DNA of 64,000 nt from NCBI RefSeq assembly GCF_000026945.1, contig NC_012867.1, forward strand, positions 1,996,501-2,060,500, given 5' to 3'. Positions 20,878-30,991 of this stretch are shown piece after piece. Source of the stretch: Candida dubliniensis CD36 (taxonomy: Eukaryota > Ascomycota > Pichiomycetes > Serinales > Debaryomycetaceae). The position numbers were made by a program, and so were the translations under genes. The notes beneath the pieces were generated by a model that worked only from the letters and a program-made list of their open reading frames with translations, was not told the origin of the DNA and made no database searches. Positions within the stretch are counted from its first letter, which is position 1; each line of letters starts with the position of its first letter.

Positions 20878-22902
20878 ATGGGGATATTAACTACTCAAGA
20901 TAAAGAAAAAGTCAAACGTGCAATTCCCAAAGCAAACAATAAAATCATCGATGCAACGGTGGCACGATTATATATTGCTTATCCCGATCCCACCAAATGG
21001 GTTTATACTGGATTAGTAGGAGCAATTGCATTAGTAGATGATTTAGTAGGTCATACATTTTTTTTAAAATTGGTTGATATTATTGGTCATAGAGGAGTTA
21101 TATGGGATCAAGAATTATATGTTAATTTTGAATATAATCAAGATCGGAAATATTTCCATACATTTGAAATTGAACAATGTTTAGTAGGATTATTATTTGA
21201 AGATACTAATGATGCTAGTCATTTTTATAAACGAGTAACTACTCGACAAAAATATGGATCTAATGCCACGGTAAAGAATAAAAGTGCTATTGCTTTGAAA
21301 GAAAGAGTTGGATCAAATAATAATCATCAAATCCCGGGTCCAAGAGGAGAATTTATGGATGTAAATACTGCTCAACGACAAAGAAGAACAAAAGGAATAT
21401 TATATTATGATGATGTACCACCACCAGAATGGAGATCATTATATGCCGAATTGGAAGCAGCAGGAATTACTGAAGATATGATTGCTGATAATAGACAATT
21501 TATTAAAGATTATATTACTCAACAAGGTGGTCCTTTAGTTGGATTAGAACCTCCAATTCCTAGAAAATTTCAGAAACGTCATGAAGTTGAACATACAATG
21601 ACTGAACCTTCGAGAATTGCCTCAACAGCATCATCTTCATCGTCAACTTCAAAACACAAAAAAGCACCGCCGCCACCACCACCACCACCTGAAGCAGCGG
21701 CAGCATCACAGCAACATCCAATAACAGATACAACAACCACTGCATCAAGAATTGACCATTATTCACTGAATGAATCGAAAGAGCCTTCTTATTCTCCATC
21801 ACCTACATCTACACCTACACCTGCACATGAAACAGAATCTCATGAAATAACACCAGCAAAATCTAGATTTAGATTACCTCCATCAACAGCAGTTGTACCC
21901 CCAGTAAGCCATACATCATTACCACCAAATGGCGGTCCTCAATCTAATGATAAACCATTACCAACTGTTCCATCGCCATTCTCGCCAGTATCTCCACAAG
22001 CACCAAACCATTCTGCTCATCAAGTCCCACCTCCACCTCCAGCAAGAGCAACACCACCGGCACCACCTCCACGAGCAGGAACCAATCAACCTGGATTACC
22101 ACCTAGAAATACTCCTGGATTGCCACCAAGAACTAATAATGCACCGCCACCACCTGCACCACCACCGAGAGCCACAAGAGGACCAGTTCCACCACCACCT
22201 CCTCCAAGAGCTGCCAGAGCACCAATGCAATTACCACAAACCTCACCACAAAGTTTACCACAGTCACCTCAATCACCACCACAAGGACAACAATATCCAT
22301 CAATTCCATCAAGGGAGAATATTACTACAGCTATATCTCCACCACCACCACCACCTCCAGCACCGCCATTACCACCTACATTACCTCAACAAGCTAGACC
22401 GCCTATTGCAATACCTCAACAACAATCACCTCAAGCAGCAACCAGTTCGGTGCCTCAACCTCCACCTCCACCACCAGCGCCTCCATTACCACCTCAAATG
22501 AATCAAACAACCCAACTGACAGGAACGTCAGTACCAGCAACAATACCAGCTCCTCCACCACCACCACCAGCCCCACCAATGCCAGATATGTCAAGCTCTA
22601 CAAGTGGTGGTGATAGTGGTGGTGGAATTTCTGAAGCAACAGGAGATGCAGGAAGAGATGCTCTTTTGGCATCAATTAGAGGTGCCGGTATTGGAATGTT
22701 GAAAAAAACTGATAAATCTCAATTAGAAAAACCTAGTGTATTATTACAAGAAGCTAAAGGTGAGAGTCCACAAATTAATTCCAATTCCGATACCTCTGTT
22801 AATGCACCACCGGCTAGTTTAGCTGATGCTTTAGCTTCAGCATTAAACAAGAGGAAAGAAAAAGTTGCTCAAAGTGATGATGAAGATGATGATGATTGGT
22901 GA
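20878..22902 (+). CDS. WAL1: WASP-family actin nucleation promoter (Las17/Wal1)
   Basis: 674 residues. WH1/EVH1 domain at about 1-130 (A-R-L-Y-I-A-Y-P-D-P-T-K-W-V-Y-T-G, then F-H-T-F-E-I-E-Q-C-L-V-G-L-L-F). A long Pro-rich region (about 255-580) holds many poly-Pro SH3- and profilin-binding runs. A WH2 motif lies at about 594-612 (G-R-D-A-L-L-A-S-I-R-G-A-G, then L-K-K), and the protein ends in an acidic D-D-E-D-D-D-D-W Arp2/3-binding tail with the final Trp. Known role: activates Arp2/3 at endocytic patches; in C. albicans the orthologue, WAL1, is needed for endocytosis and polarised hyphal growth. The order is the full WASP layout, without a GTPase-binding domain, as in fungi. Confidence 0.95.
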   Translation: MGILTTQDKEKVKRAIPKANNKIIDATVARLYIAYPDPTKWVYTGLVGAIALVDDLVGHTFFLKLVDIIGHRGVIWDQELYVNFEYNQDRKYFHTFEIEQCLVGLLFEDTNDASHFYKRVTTRQKYGSNATVKNKSAIALKERVGSNNNHQIPGPRGEFMDVNTAQRQRRTKGILYYDDVPPPEWRSLYAELEAAGITEDMIADNRQFIKDYITQQGGPLVGLEPPIPRKFQKRHEVEHTMTEPSRIASTASSSSSTSKHKKAPPPPPPPPEAAAASQQHPITDTTTTASRIDHYSLNESKEPSYSPSPTSTPTPAHETESHEITPAKSRFRLPPSTAVVPPVSHTSLPPNGGPQSNDKPLPTVPSPFSPVSPQAPNHSAHQVPPPPPARATPPAPPPRAGTNQPGLPPRNTPGLPPRTNNAPPPPAPPPRATRGPVPPPPPPRAARAPMQLPQTSPQSLPQSPQSPPQGQQYPSIPSRENITTAISPPPPPPPAPPLPPTLPQQARPPIAIPQQQSPQAATSSVPQPPPPPPAPPLPPQMNQTTQLTGTSVPATIPAPPPPPPAPPMPDMSSSTSGGDSGGGISEATGDAGRDALLASIRGAGIGMLKKTDKSQLEKPSVLLQEAKGESPQINSNSDTSVNAPPASLADALASALNKRKEKVAQSDDEDDDDW

Positions 22903-23402
22903 GTCAAGAGAATGTAAGAGGTCTATACATATATATATATATATGTATTTCTGCATAGTCATTACATTGAAAAAAAAAACACAAGTTCCCTTTTTGAACC
23001 CTTAAATAAATATAAACTTATTCAATAATTATAACAATATTAACAAGAAGAAGTTTGACAGCATATTTGTGTATGTCTCATAGAACTATAGTCACTGAAG
23101 AAGTATATTCTCTATTACGATTGTTGACCCATTCTTGTTATAGATCTACCCAAAAGTTACTCAACCTTAAATATGTCATAAAGTTTTGCTAATGGTGATT
23201 TGTAAATTCTTGGAACCTAGAACATTCAAGATGAGATGAGAGATTGACAAACCAAACCAAACCAAACCAAACCAAAAAAAAAAAAAAAAAAAAAAATTTA
23301 CAATTTCAATTTAATTAAAAAATCTTCCATTTTTATACCATCAACCTTTTATTATAATTAATACCTCCCCCCCCCTCCCCCTCCCCCGCCCTAGGCTTTA
23401 TC
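22903..23402. other. Spacer with CCAAA repeat and C-rich tract
   Basis: No gene. TA repeats (22926-22945), CCAAA repeats (about 23251-23275), an A-run (23275-23296) and a C-rich tract (23363-23392) ending just before the next start. Confidence 0.6.
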
Positions 23403-24557
23403 ATGACAGTTACTGAACCTAAAACTCAAGATGATTTGAAAAAGTTATTACAATCATTTAAACAAGCAACTGAATTTTGGATTCAAAGTATAACCATTAA
23501 TCAATTTAATCAAATCAATGGAAACAACACCACCACGACCACCACGATTGAAAATCCTCAACAAGAGTTAATTAAATTGATTAAATTAATTAAAGCTCAT
23601 ACTACAAAAGTTGGGATAATTTTTAAACCATCAAATTTATTTAAAGATCCTAATGTTGCTTATAATACATTAGAAAAATTATCGGAAACTTTAGTATTAA
23701 TAATATCGATAATTATTCAACTTGAAAATGAACAACAAAATTTAACAACTAAAAAAATTTCCAAAATATTTTATGATGAAATTATTGATCAAATAAAATC
23801 ATTATTTTCATCGATAATTGAATTGAATCAAGAATTGATAAATATTATCAATAATGGAGATAATGAGAAGGATAAGGATGATGATAATGACAATGACAAT
23901 GACAATGACAATGACGATGATGATTCGGGAAGATTAATAAGTGTTGGGAAAATATGGTCAAATTGTGATTCATTAGATAAATTATTAAATGAAGGAGATT
24001 TAGGATTACTTACCACCAAAATCAAACAAAGTATATCAATACTTGAAGATGGATTTGAAGAATTTGTAACATGGGCTAATAATCCAAAAGAAATTGAAGA
24101 TGATCCATTTGGACTCAGTGATGATGATGATGATGAAGAGGAGGAGGAAGATGATGAAGAAGAAGAAGAAGACAATTCACTTCAATCAACTATAGATGTC
24201 AAAGAATTATCAGAATATTCTCTTATATGGGTCAAAAAAATTGAATTAATTAAATTATTAATTTCATCATTTAAAAAATCATCATTACCTAAATCAAATG
24301 TAATTCCAATTTCTGGTAAAACAATCGATGAAATAAATAATTTACAATTAAATCTTGTTCAATTAATTGATAATTTTATTGTTGATTTAATGCTTGATAG
24401 AAATATTCATGATGATGAAATAATCAGATATAATAAAGGAATCATTAATCAAGCTATAAAATTAAGTGAATTAGCAATAACTATTTATAAATCCATCAAT
24501 AATAATGAAAAAAAATTGAAATGGTATGAAACATTTATTAATAAAATATCTTTATAA
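23403..24557 (+). CDS. GCIP (cyclin-D1-binding protein) family protein
   Basis: 384 residues. The helical pattern fits the GCIP family: K-V-G-I-I-F-K-P-S-N-L-F-K-D-P-N near 76-92, then A-Y-N-T-L-E-K-L-S-E-T-L-V, and later G-K-I-W-S-N-C-D-S-L-D-K-L and E-G-D-L-G-L-L. It has two acidic inserts: an Asp/Asn repeat (about 157-177) and a Glu/Asp block (about 238-260), both microsatellite-derived. Human GCIP binds cyclin D1; no fungal function is established to my knowledge. The C-terminal third is helical and typical of the fold. Confidence 0.65.
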   Translation: MTVTEPKTQDDLKKLLQSFKQATEFWIQSITINQFNQINGNNTTTTTTIENPQQELIKLIKLIKAHTTKVGIIFKPSNLFKDPNVAYNTLEKLSETLVLIISIIIQLENEQQNLTTKKISKIFYDEIIDQIKSLFSSIIELNQELINIINNGDNEKDKDDDNDNDNDNDNDDDDSGRLISVGKIWSNCDSLDKLLNEGDLGLLTTKIKQSISILEDGFEEFVTWANNPKEIEDDPFGLSDDDDDEEEEEDDEEEEEDNSLQSTIDVKELSEYSLIWVKKIELIKLLISSFKKSSLPKSNVIPISGKTIDEINNLQLNLVQLIDNFIVDLMLDRNIHDDEIIRYNKGIINQAIKLSELAITIYKSINNNEKKLKWYETFINKISL

Positions 24558-24581
24558 ATTCGGATTTATAACCGTGGTTAG

Positions 24582-25475
24582 CTATTCAGAAGAAGTTATT
24601 AATCCTAAATATTTGGCATGATGTTTAGCATGTTCTTCAACAAATGAACTAATGAAAAAATACAGATGATCATAACCATCAACCAATCTTAAATCAACAC
24701 CACCTTTATAATTTGCTTCATTTGCTGCTTTAACAAAATTTTCTGGTTTTAATTGATCAACATAAAAATTATCATTCAAACCTTGATGAATTAAAATTGT
24801 TGGCAAATAATCATGATTTTTTGTATATTGTTTAATTAAATGTGTAGGATCATATTTATACCAATCTTGTTTATTATCAATCCCTAAATAATTACCAAAA
24901 TTTTTTTCACCCCATTGAACAATACTTGGATTACTAATCGGAGCAAAAGCACTAATTGATTTATATTTTTTAGGTTGAGTTAAAAATCCAACTAATGCTC
25001 CCATTCCTCCCATTGAATGACCAGTAATACCAATATTATTATCAAAATCTAATTCAATAAATTTTTCACTCAATTTATTTAATAATTCTTTATGAATATA
25101 TGAATACATTTGATAATTTTTATTCCATGGAGATTGAGTAGCATCAACATAAAATCCTGCTCCAGTACCAAAATCCCATGAATCATCTTCACCAACAATT
25201 TTTGCTCCTCTTGGTGATGTATCAGGGAAAATAATAGCAAATCCATATTTACTAGCCCAATATTGGAAAAATGATTTTTCAGTAGCATTTTGTGGTGTAC
25301 AAGTTAATCCAGAAAGATAAACTAATACCGGGATTTTCTCTTTGGTGGCATTAGGATTAATGGGTGGGATGAAAACATTGACATCCATTGGGGTTTTGGT
25401 TAAAGTTGAATCATGAGATAATTTATGTAAAATACCTCCAAATTGAGTAATAGTTGCATTTGTTTTAAATGACAT
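24582..25475 (-). CDS. S-formylglutathione hydrolase
   Basis: 297 residues, esterase-D family length. Serine-hydrolase motif G-H-S-M-G-G at 152-157 (Ser154), likely Asp235 (G-L-N-D) and His270 (G-Y-D-H). Also present are the family motifs V-L-V-Y-L-S-G-L-T-C-T (50-60), F-P-D-T-S-P-R-G (83-90) and G-A-G-F-Y-V-D-A-T. Known role: splits S-formylglutathione to formate and glutathione in formaldehyde detoxification (yeast YJL068C). Converges on the GCIP gene with a 24-bp gap. Confidence 0.93.
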   Translation of the reverse strand: MSFKTNATITQFGGILHKLSHDSTLTKTPMDVNVFIPPINPNATKEKIPVLVYLSGLTCTPQNATEKSFFQYWASKYGFAIIFPDTSPRGAKIVGEDDSWDFGTGAGFYVDATQSPWNKNYQMYSYIHKELLNKLSEKFIELDFDNNIGITGHSMGGMGALVGFLTQPKKYKSISAFAPISNPSIVQWGEKNFGNYLGIDNKQDWYKYDPTHLIKQYTKNHDYLPTILIHQGLNDNFYVDQLKPENFVKAANEANYKGGVDLRLVDGYDHLYFFISSFVEEHAKHHAKYLGLITSSE

Positions 25476-25946
25476 ATTGACTGGTTATATGTGTGTATTT
25501 AATAAAGACAAGAAGTAAATATGAAATTGGAAAGAAGAATACCCAAGTAAGATTGAGGAATGGCAAATAGTTTTATTTATATGTGTTGGGTGAAGGAGTC
25601 TTTGAGCAATCATCAAAAAGATCTCAATGGGAATTAATTTTTTTCGGGCGTTGTTTTCCATACAACGATTACGCGCAAATCTTAACTCCATTAGGAAAAC
25701 ATTTCCGGATTGGTCCTTTTTAGTTGTGGTTGTGGTTGATAAACTATGGTTAATGATCAAAAAACACTTAGATTGATTCAAACAAATATTGTTGATATGA
25801 TATAGACGTACTCGTTGAACTGCTATAATATCAAGATCAAACATTACACTGTATTAAAAAAAACAAACATTTATGTATATTTAATAAACATGCAACTCTT
25901 TTAAACAGTCTTTGGCTAAGAATTATTATTCTATACACTATCACAT
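25476..25946. other. Promoter of the hydrolase gene
   Basis: No gene accepted. An open frame on the minus strand at 25485-25844 lacks homology that I recognise and lies in the upstream region of the hydrolase. Confidence 0.5.
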
Positions 25947-27368
25947 TCATTCCTTATATTCTTGATCAGATTCACCGTTAACAGTATTTTGACCTTGAGA
26001 ATTTGACTCTTCATTATCACTAACAATTTCATTATTATTTTTGTTAATACTATTGGTGGTTGTGGTAGTGGTAGTGGTAGTGGTAGTGGTAGTGTCCCCC
26101 ATTTCTTGATCTTTATTTTTGACAATACTTCTAAGTCCAATAACAAGATTTGATCCCATTACAAATTGTGGATGGAAAAGCCAAAAGATTATACAACAAA
26201 TACCAATCATTGCTGCATCCAATGTCATTACATACGATTCATGAGTGATTAAATATCCTCTAAACCCTTCTGACAATTCAACAACTCTATAAACACAACG
26301 AATATAAACAACAATCACTGCCAATGTAATAGCTAGAGTATAATAGTTATACAATGGACGATTTCGTAACTCTTTATAACCAGGATTATAATATTTATCC
26401 AACACTTCAAGTTTATACCTATTGGGATTATTACCATTTAATAACAATTTAATAAAGGTCATTAAAGATTTCTTTTCATAGGGACTAGATTTAATGTCAT
26501 TGGTACTGACATCACGGAAATAAATTCTCCAACAAAAAACTAACCAAAATATTAAAAATACCGTCATGGAAAACACTTGGAAGGCAATACCAGCAATCAT
26601 AGTATTAGTTCCTGGATCAACATCTTCATACCGTTGAGCCGCTATAGAAGTCATTCCTCCTCCAACTGCTTGAACCACTAATGAAACCACATCACAAGTA
26701 ATGAAAATATATGAATAATGTAATGGTTTTAATAATGAATATTGACGACCATGAATAACCACTAATTGACCAAATAAGAAATAAATTGCTGCCATTAAGA
26801 AAACTGGACTTATACTAAGAGCAATCAATTGTAAAAGATAATAATCAAATATTTTCATATCACTAAATGATAAGACTCGACCTAAAAACCCAAGAAATTC
26901 TAATGCGGTACCACAAGTCCAAGATACATTAAACCACCAATAACGAGATTTAATGCATACTAAACAAGTCATGACAAATGATATACCGAAAACAATTAAG
27001 AATATTATATTAGCAGCACGATTTAATCGAGGAATAGCATAAACATTTTCTTGCCATGCCAAATCTAAAAGATTCTCAGTTGCTTGCCAAATGATTTGTG
27101 TTGCTTGTGCTTGTATATCACTGGCAGTGGCTGTAGCAAGTACTTGTTCAGCCGAAATAATTGATAATGATGCTTGAGCACCACGGATTATTCTTGAAGC
27201 ACTAATGTAATCAACTTTAGCAATGGTTGAACCTTTCGATGTTAATGTGTGGACAGCATTAGATATTTTTGATTCTAGAGCTGGAACATAAGTTGCAGCA
27301 ATGGTTGACAATGTAGTTGAAGTTGCCGTGGTGGTGGGTGTCCATTCTGTAATTGCTGCAAGATCCAT
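25947..27368 (-). CDS. RTA4: RTA1-family 7-TM lipid exporter-like protein
   Basis: 473 residues. An N-terminal Thr/Ala-rich luminal part (1-115) is followed by seven membrane segments (about 118-400) carrying family motifs: W-T-C-G-T-A-L-E-F-L-G-F-L-G-R, F-L-M-A-A-I-Y-F-L-F-G, D-V-V-S-L-V-V-Q-A-V-G-G-G and R-C-V-Y-R-V-V-E-L-S-E-G-F-R-G-Y. The C-terminal tail is Thr/Asn/Glu-rich. RTA1-family proteins (Rsb1, Rta2, Rta3) affect sphingoid-base or lipid handling at the plasma membrane. The symbol rests on remembered synteny with the C. albicans WAL1-PLB3 region and is less sure than the family. Confidence 0.82.
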   Translation of the reverse strand: MDLAAITEWTPTTTATSTTLSTIAATYVPALESKISNAVHTLTSKGSTIAKVDYISASRIIRGAQASLSIISAEQVLATATASDIQAQATQIIWQATENLLDLAWQENVYAIPRLNRAANIIFLIVFGISFVMTCLVCIKSRYWWFNVSWTCGTALEFLGFLGRVLSFSDMKIFDYYLLQLIALSISPVFLMAAIYFLFGQLVVIHGRQYSLLKPLHYSYIFITCDVVSLVVQAVGGGMTSIAAQRYEDVDPGTNTMIAGIAFQVFSMTVFLIFWLVFCWRIYFRDVSTNDIKSSPYEKKSLMTFIKLLLNGNNPNRYKLEVLDKYYNPGYKELRNRPLYNYYTLAITLAVIVVYIRCVYRVVELSEGFRGYLITHESYVMTLDAAMIGICCIIFWLFHPQFVMGSNLVIGLRSIVKNKDQEMGDTTTTTTTTTTTTTNSINKNNNEIVSDNEESNSQGQNTVNGESDQEYKE

Positions 27369-28688
27369 GATATGATATGATATGATATGATATGATATGA
27401 TGTTTGGTAAGACTTAACTTTGTTTTAAAGAATGAAAAGTTATTTAAAAATAAGTAGCAAACTTTGAATTCATTACCTGATTATATGTACACACACACAC
27501 ATATATATATATATGTATATTTGTATATTTGTATAGTGTTTGATGTAAAATATAACGGGAAACTTTAGGATAACGGATAGTATCTTTGGTTTGTTTGTAA
27601 TTCCCTGTCGATTTACTATTACGGAGTTTTACAATGTTCGTAATTATCGAAAGATACAAAGCACATTTGAGTGATTTGATATAAAACTACCACAACAACA
27701 ACAACAACAGCTACAACAACAACAGTTAAGAGAACTTGAAATTCTTCATATAACTACTAATTAAATAGCCAATTACATGACTAACACCCCTTTCTGATAT
27801 GACTCAGTTAAATTAATAAAAAAAAAAAATAGAAGTGGGGGTATAATAATAATAATAATATCTTTGTGACGAAAATAACAAGGTTTCAGATTGTATACAT
27901 GCATTCATACATACCTATGTAAGAAATTCTTGCATATCCCTTAGAATGAAAATAAGGAGGAGAAGACCGTCATGGACCAAGACGTAGTAGTAGTTGAATA
28001 GTAAGTATTATTGGTCTACAACATCCAAAGTTGAACAAATAGAAATCACCATGTACAGAGTGTATGGAATAAAGGGATATTGTTCTATCTAATAGATCAA
28101 TCTATAATAATATTATTTGACTACATTAAGAATTAACCTCATGTAGTCCAGATGAGTTATTGTTGTAGTTGTTGTTGTTGTCGTGGCTGTGTTGGTGTGT
28201 AGCAAGCAACTTAAGATATGATACATTTTCATTCATTCATTCATTCCCTAATTTGTTATCTATAACAAGTTGTTGTTCATTAAGCTTTACTTTCTACGAG
28301 TTTTCTCTCTTCATATAATAACTATCACCTGAAATAATTATTTCAACACAATCGCAATAAGTTACTTGTACTTCTATATTGCTTGTTTCTTTGAAATAGC
28401 ATTGCCACTACTAGTATGAGCAATATATTTTAATTGTTGTTTTAATATTTTCTTGAGTAAGGAAGTACCAAAATATCGAATGGTTTTATATATATGCATA
28501 GTAAAAATATGATGGTGGTTAGTTAGTTCGTTCTTTAGTGGCACAGCCTTGCGTTACTTATTTACTTGCTTCTGGTGGTGTACATTCATCCAAATATAGT
28601 TACTAATTTTATAGGGCATTCACACTCATATTTACACAACACAAAGCTACCATACATATACGTACATTATACATTATAAACTTTTCCC

Positions 28689-28719
<31 letters not shown>

Positions 28720-29697
28720 ATACCCTCTGAATCGTCAACCAATTTTCAGAAATATGCTAGACTTTTTTTTTATGTTTGTGTAAAAAGCTTAAATTGCAAG
28801 ATTATGCAGTTTAAGAAATTCTGCAGCAAAAAAAAATTTCGTTTATTTTTAACTATTGTGTAACTATTTCTATTTAAAGGATCTTGATGGAAAATTAAAA
28901 GTATTAAAGTAGTATTGAACCCAAATCATCTATTATAACTATGTAATTTTTTTTTTGCTTTATTTCTCTACAAAAAAAAAAAGAAAAACAAAAAAACAAA
29001 GAGTGGAAGTTAGAATAGACAAGAGAAATTCTTCAATATATGAAGATTTTCCGTCACACGAGTCAAAGGTGATATTCACCACCTTTAATCCATAGGAAAT
29101 AAACAATACCTATAGGCAATGCACCTAAATGCCTGGCTTCTCATATACCTACCATTTGCAACAAAGTCAGGTATTTCAAGTTTTCTTGGTAGCAGCAGGA
29201 TACATACCAATTTATACACAAAAAAACATGCTGTAACACATAATGCATGCATGAACTACAAATCGAACAGGAATAGAAAGGTGATGGTGGGGGTGGTGGT
29301 GGTATGGATTTCTTCTTCTTCTTCTTCTTCTTCTCCCAATTTTGAGTTTACGAATGGTTCGATTCTAGTTTTTTTTTGCACCTAACTGGCCGTCATTCAT
29401 CCATCCATCCATCCATCATCATCATCGTCATTGTCATTTTTAACTGCAACGTTTTATATATAACATTCGTTTTCGGATAATCAGAAACATTATAAACTTG
29501 ACTTCTCCATAATCATGAGACTAAATACCCCTTAAATTTACTGGGAACTTTGAAAATATATATATATAGCTACTACTATTATAAAAAACAAACAAACAAA
29601 ACAAAAAAAAAAAAAAACAACAGTTTTCCTAGTGATGCAACATCGATCCTTTTTTTGTTCAAACTACATTCAAACTTTACAATAAAATAAAAAAATG
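27369..29697. other. Long spacer before the reductase relic
   Basis: 2.3 kb with no gene accepted. Repeats: ATGAT run (27364-27400), CA then TA run (27488-27516), AAC repeats (27690-27726), AAT run (27845-27859), AAAT run (28689-28722). The spacing is large enough for regulated RTA-gene control, but no site was identified. Confidence 0.5.
28689..28722. repeat. (AAAT)n microsatellite
   Basis: About eight perfect copies of the tetramer AAAT/ATAA. Confidence 0.9.
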
Positions 29698-30783
29698 ATT
29701 TTTCCATCTTCAGAATTAATTTTTTCAAAGCTTATACTTATAAAAACAGTTGTACACCTGTTCAATTGACTGATAAAACCATTAAATTAATCAAAGACCC
29801 CATCAAATCCTGATTCTTATATTGCTCCATCAGGTAAAATCTTATTCAAAATCAATTATACATCATTAAACCCCATTGATATTAAATTATATCATCTTGC
29901 CTCTAGTTTAATGTCATTATTTGTCAACAACAAAAATGGATTTGGTAGAGATTTTAGTGGTGAAATTGTTTCTATTGTTAATAATGTGAAAACTAATATT
30001 AAATTTGGTGATTTAGTTCAAGGGATTTATAATAAAACTTATAGTGATGGTACGGCATCATAATATCTTTTAGTTGATCCTAATGATGTTGATATAATTG
30101 TTAAACGAAATAATATTTCTTTAATTGAAGCTTCAAGTTGACCAACAGTATTTGGAACTGCATTAATGATATCTAAAGATTTACAACAATATAAAGATAA
30201 AAAAGTATTGATTCTTGGTGGTGGTACTTCAATTGGGAGATATCTTATTCAACTTGGTAAACAAGGAGGAGTTAAAGAAATTATTGTTACTTGTTCACCA
30301 AAAACTGAAGATATTGCTAAATCATTAGGTGCCGATACTATTAAAATATTGTTTATCCTGTTTTAGAATCAGTTAAATCAACAGGGAAATTTGATTATTT
30401 ATTGGATACTTATGGTGGTCATGATTTATTCTCAGAAATTAATAATATTTTAACTCATAAATCGGGTTGTTATTGTACTATTGTTGGTGATTATCCTGGA
30501 TCTGGGTTTGGGTTTTGTACTTTTGTTTCAAGTATATCAAAAGCTTCATGGAGACAAATACTCAGTAAAATGGGATTATTATCATTTAAATATAAATTTT
30601 TTAATGTTTTTGGTGGTTATGGAAATAGTTTTCAAAAGGCAAAAGATCAAATTGAAAGTGGTGATTTCAAAATCTTTATCATTTGATAGTGTTTATCCAT
30701 TTGATCAATTAAATAAAGCCATAGAAAAATTAGATTCTCGTAAAGCTGCAGGTAAAATTGTTCTTGAAGTTGCCAAAGAATAA
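29698..30783 (+). pseudogene. Decayed YIM1-like zinc-type alcohol dehydrogenase / quinone reductase
   Basis: The whole length of a medium-chain reductase can be followed, but in changing frames. Segments: A-Y-T-Y-K-N-S-C-T-P-V-Q-L-T-D (early), then L-N-P-I-D-I-K-L-Y, G-F-G-R-D-F-S-G-E-I-V, V-L-I-L-G-G-G-T-S-I-G-R-Y (nucleotide-binding), and D-S-V-Y-P-F-D-Q-L-N-K-A-I-E-K-L with the final stop at 30781. Lesions: frameshifts near 29725, 29809, 30345 (with lost bases) and 30669; TAA at 30061, probably from GAA; TGA at 30139, probably from TGG. Six lesions rule out sequencing error as the only cause. It lies between the RTA-family gene and the phospholipase gene. YIM1-family paralogues are usual in Candida. 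Confidence 0.85.
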
Positions 30784-30991
30784 GTACATTACTACTCCTA
30801 CTACTACTTGTTATTTATCAACTTGGTTTATAGAAGTTTATTTGTATATTAATATATTTTATTTTATTTTTGAAATATAACACAAGTTATAAATAATATT
30901 TAAGTAATTATGATGATAAATAAAACTTTTCTTTTTCTTTTTCTTTTTCTTATTCTTTTACTTTTACTTTTACTTACCTAGACATTATTAC

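Noticed and set aside
25485..25844. 119-codon minus-strand frame upstream of the formylglutathione hydrolase
   Set aside because: No recognisable domain and it covers the expected promoter.
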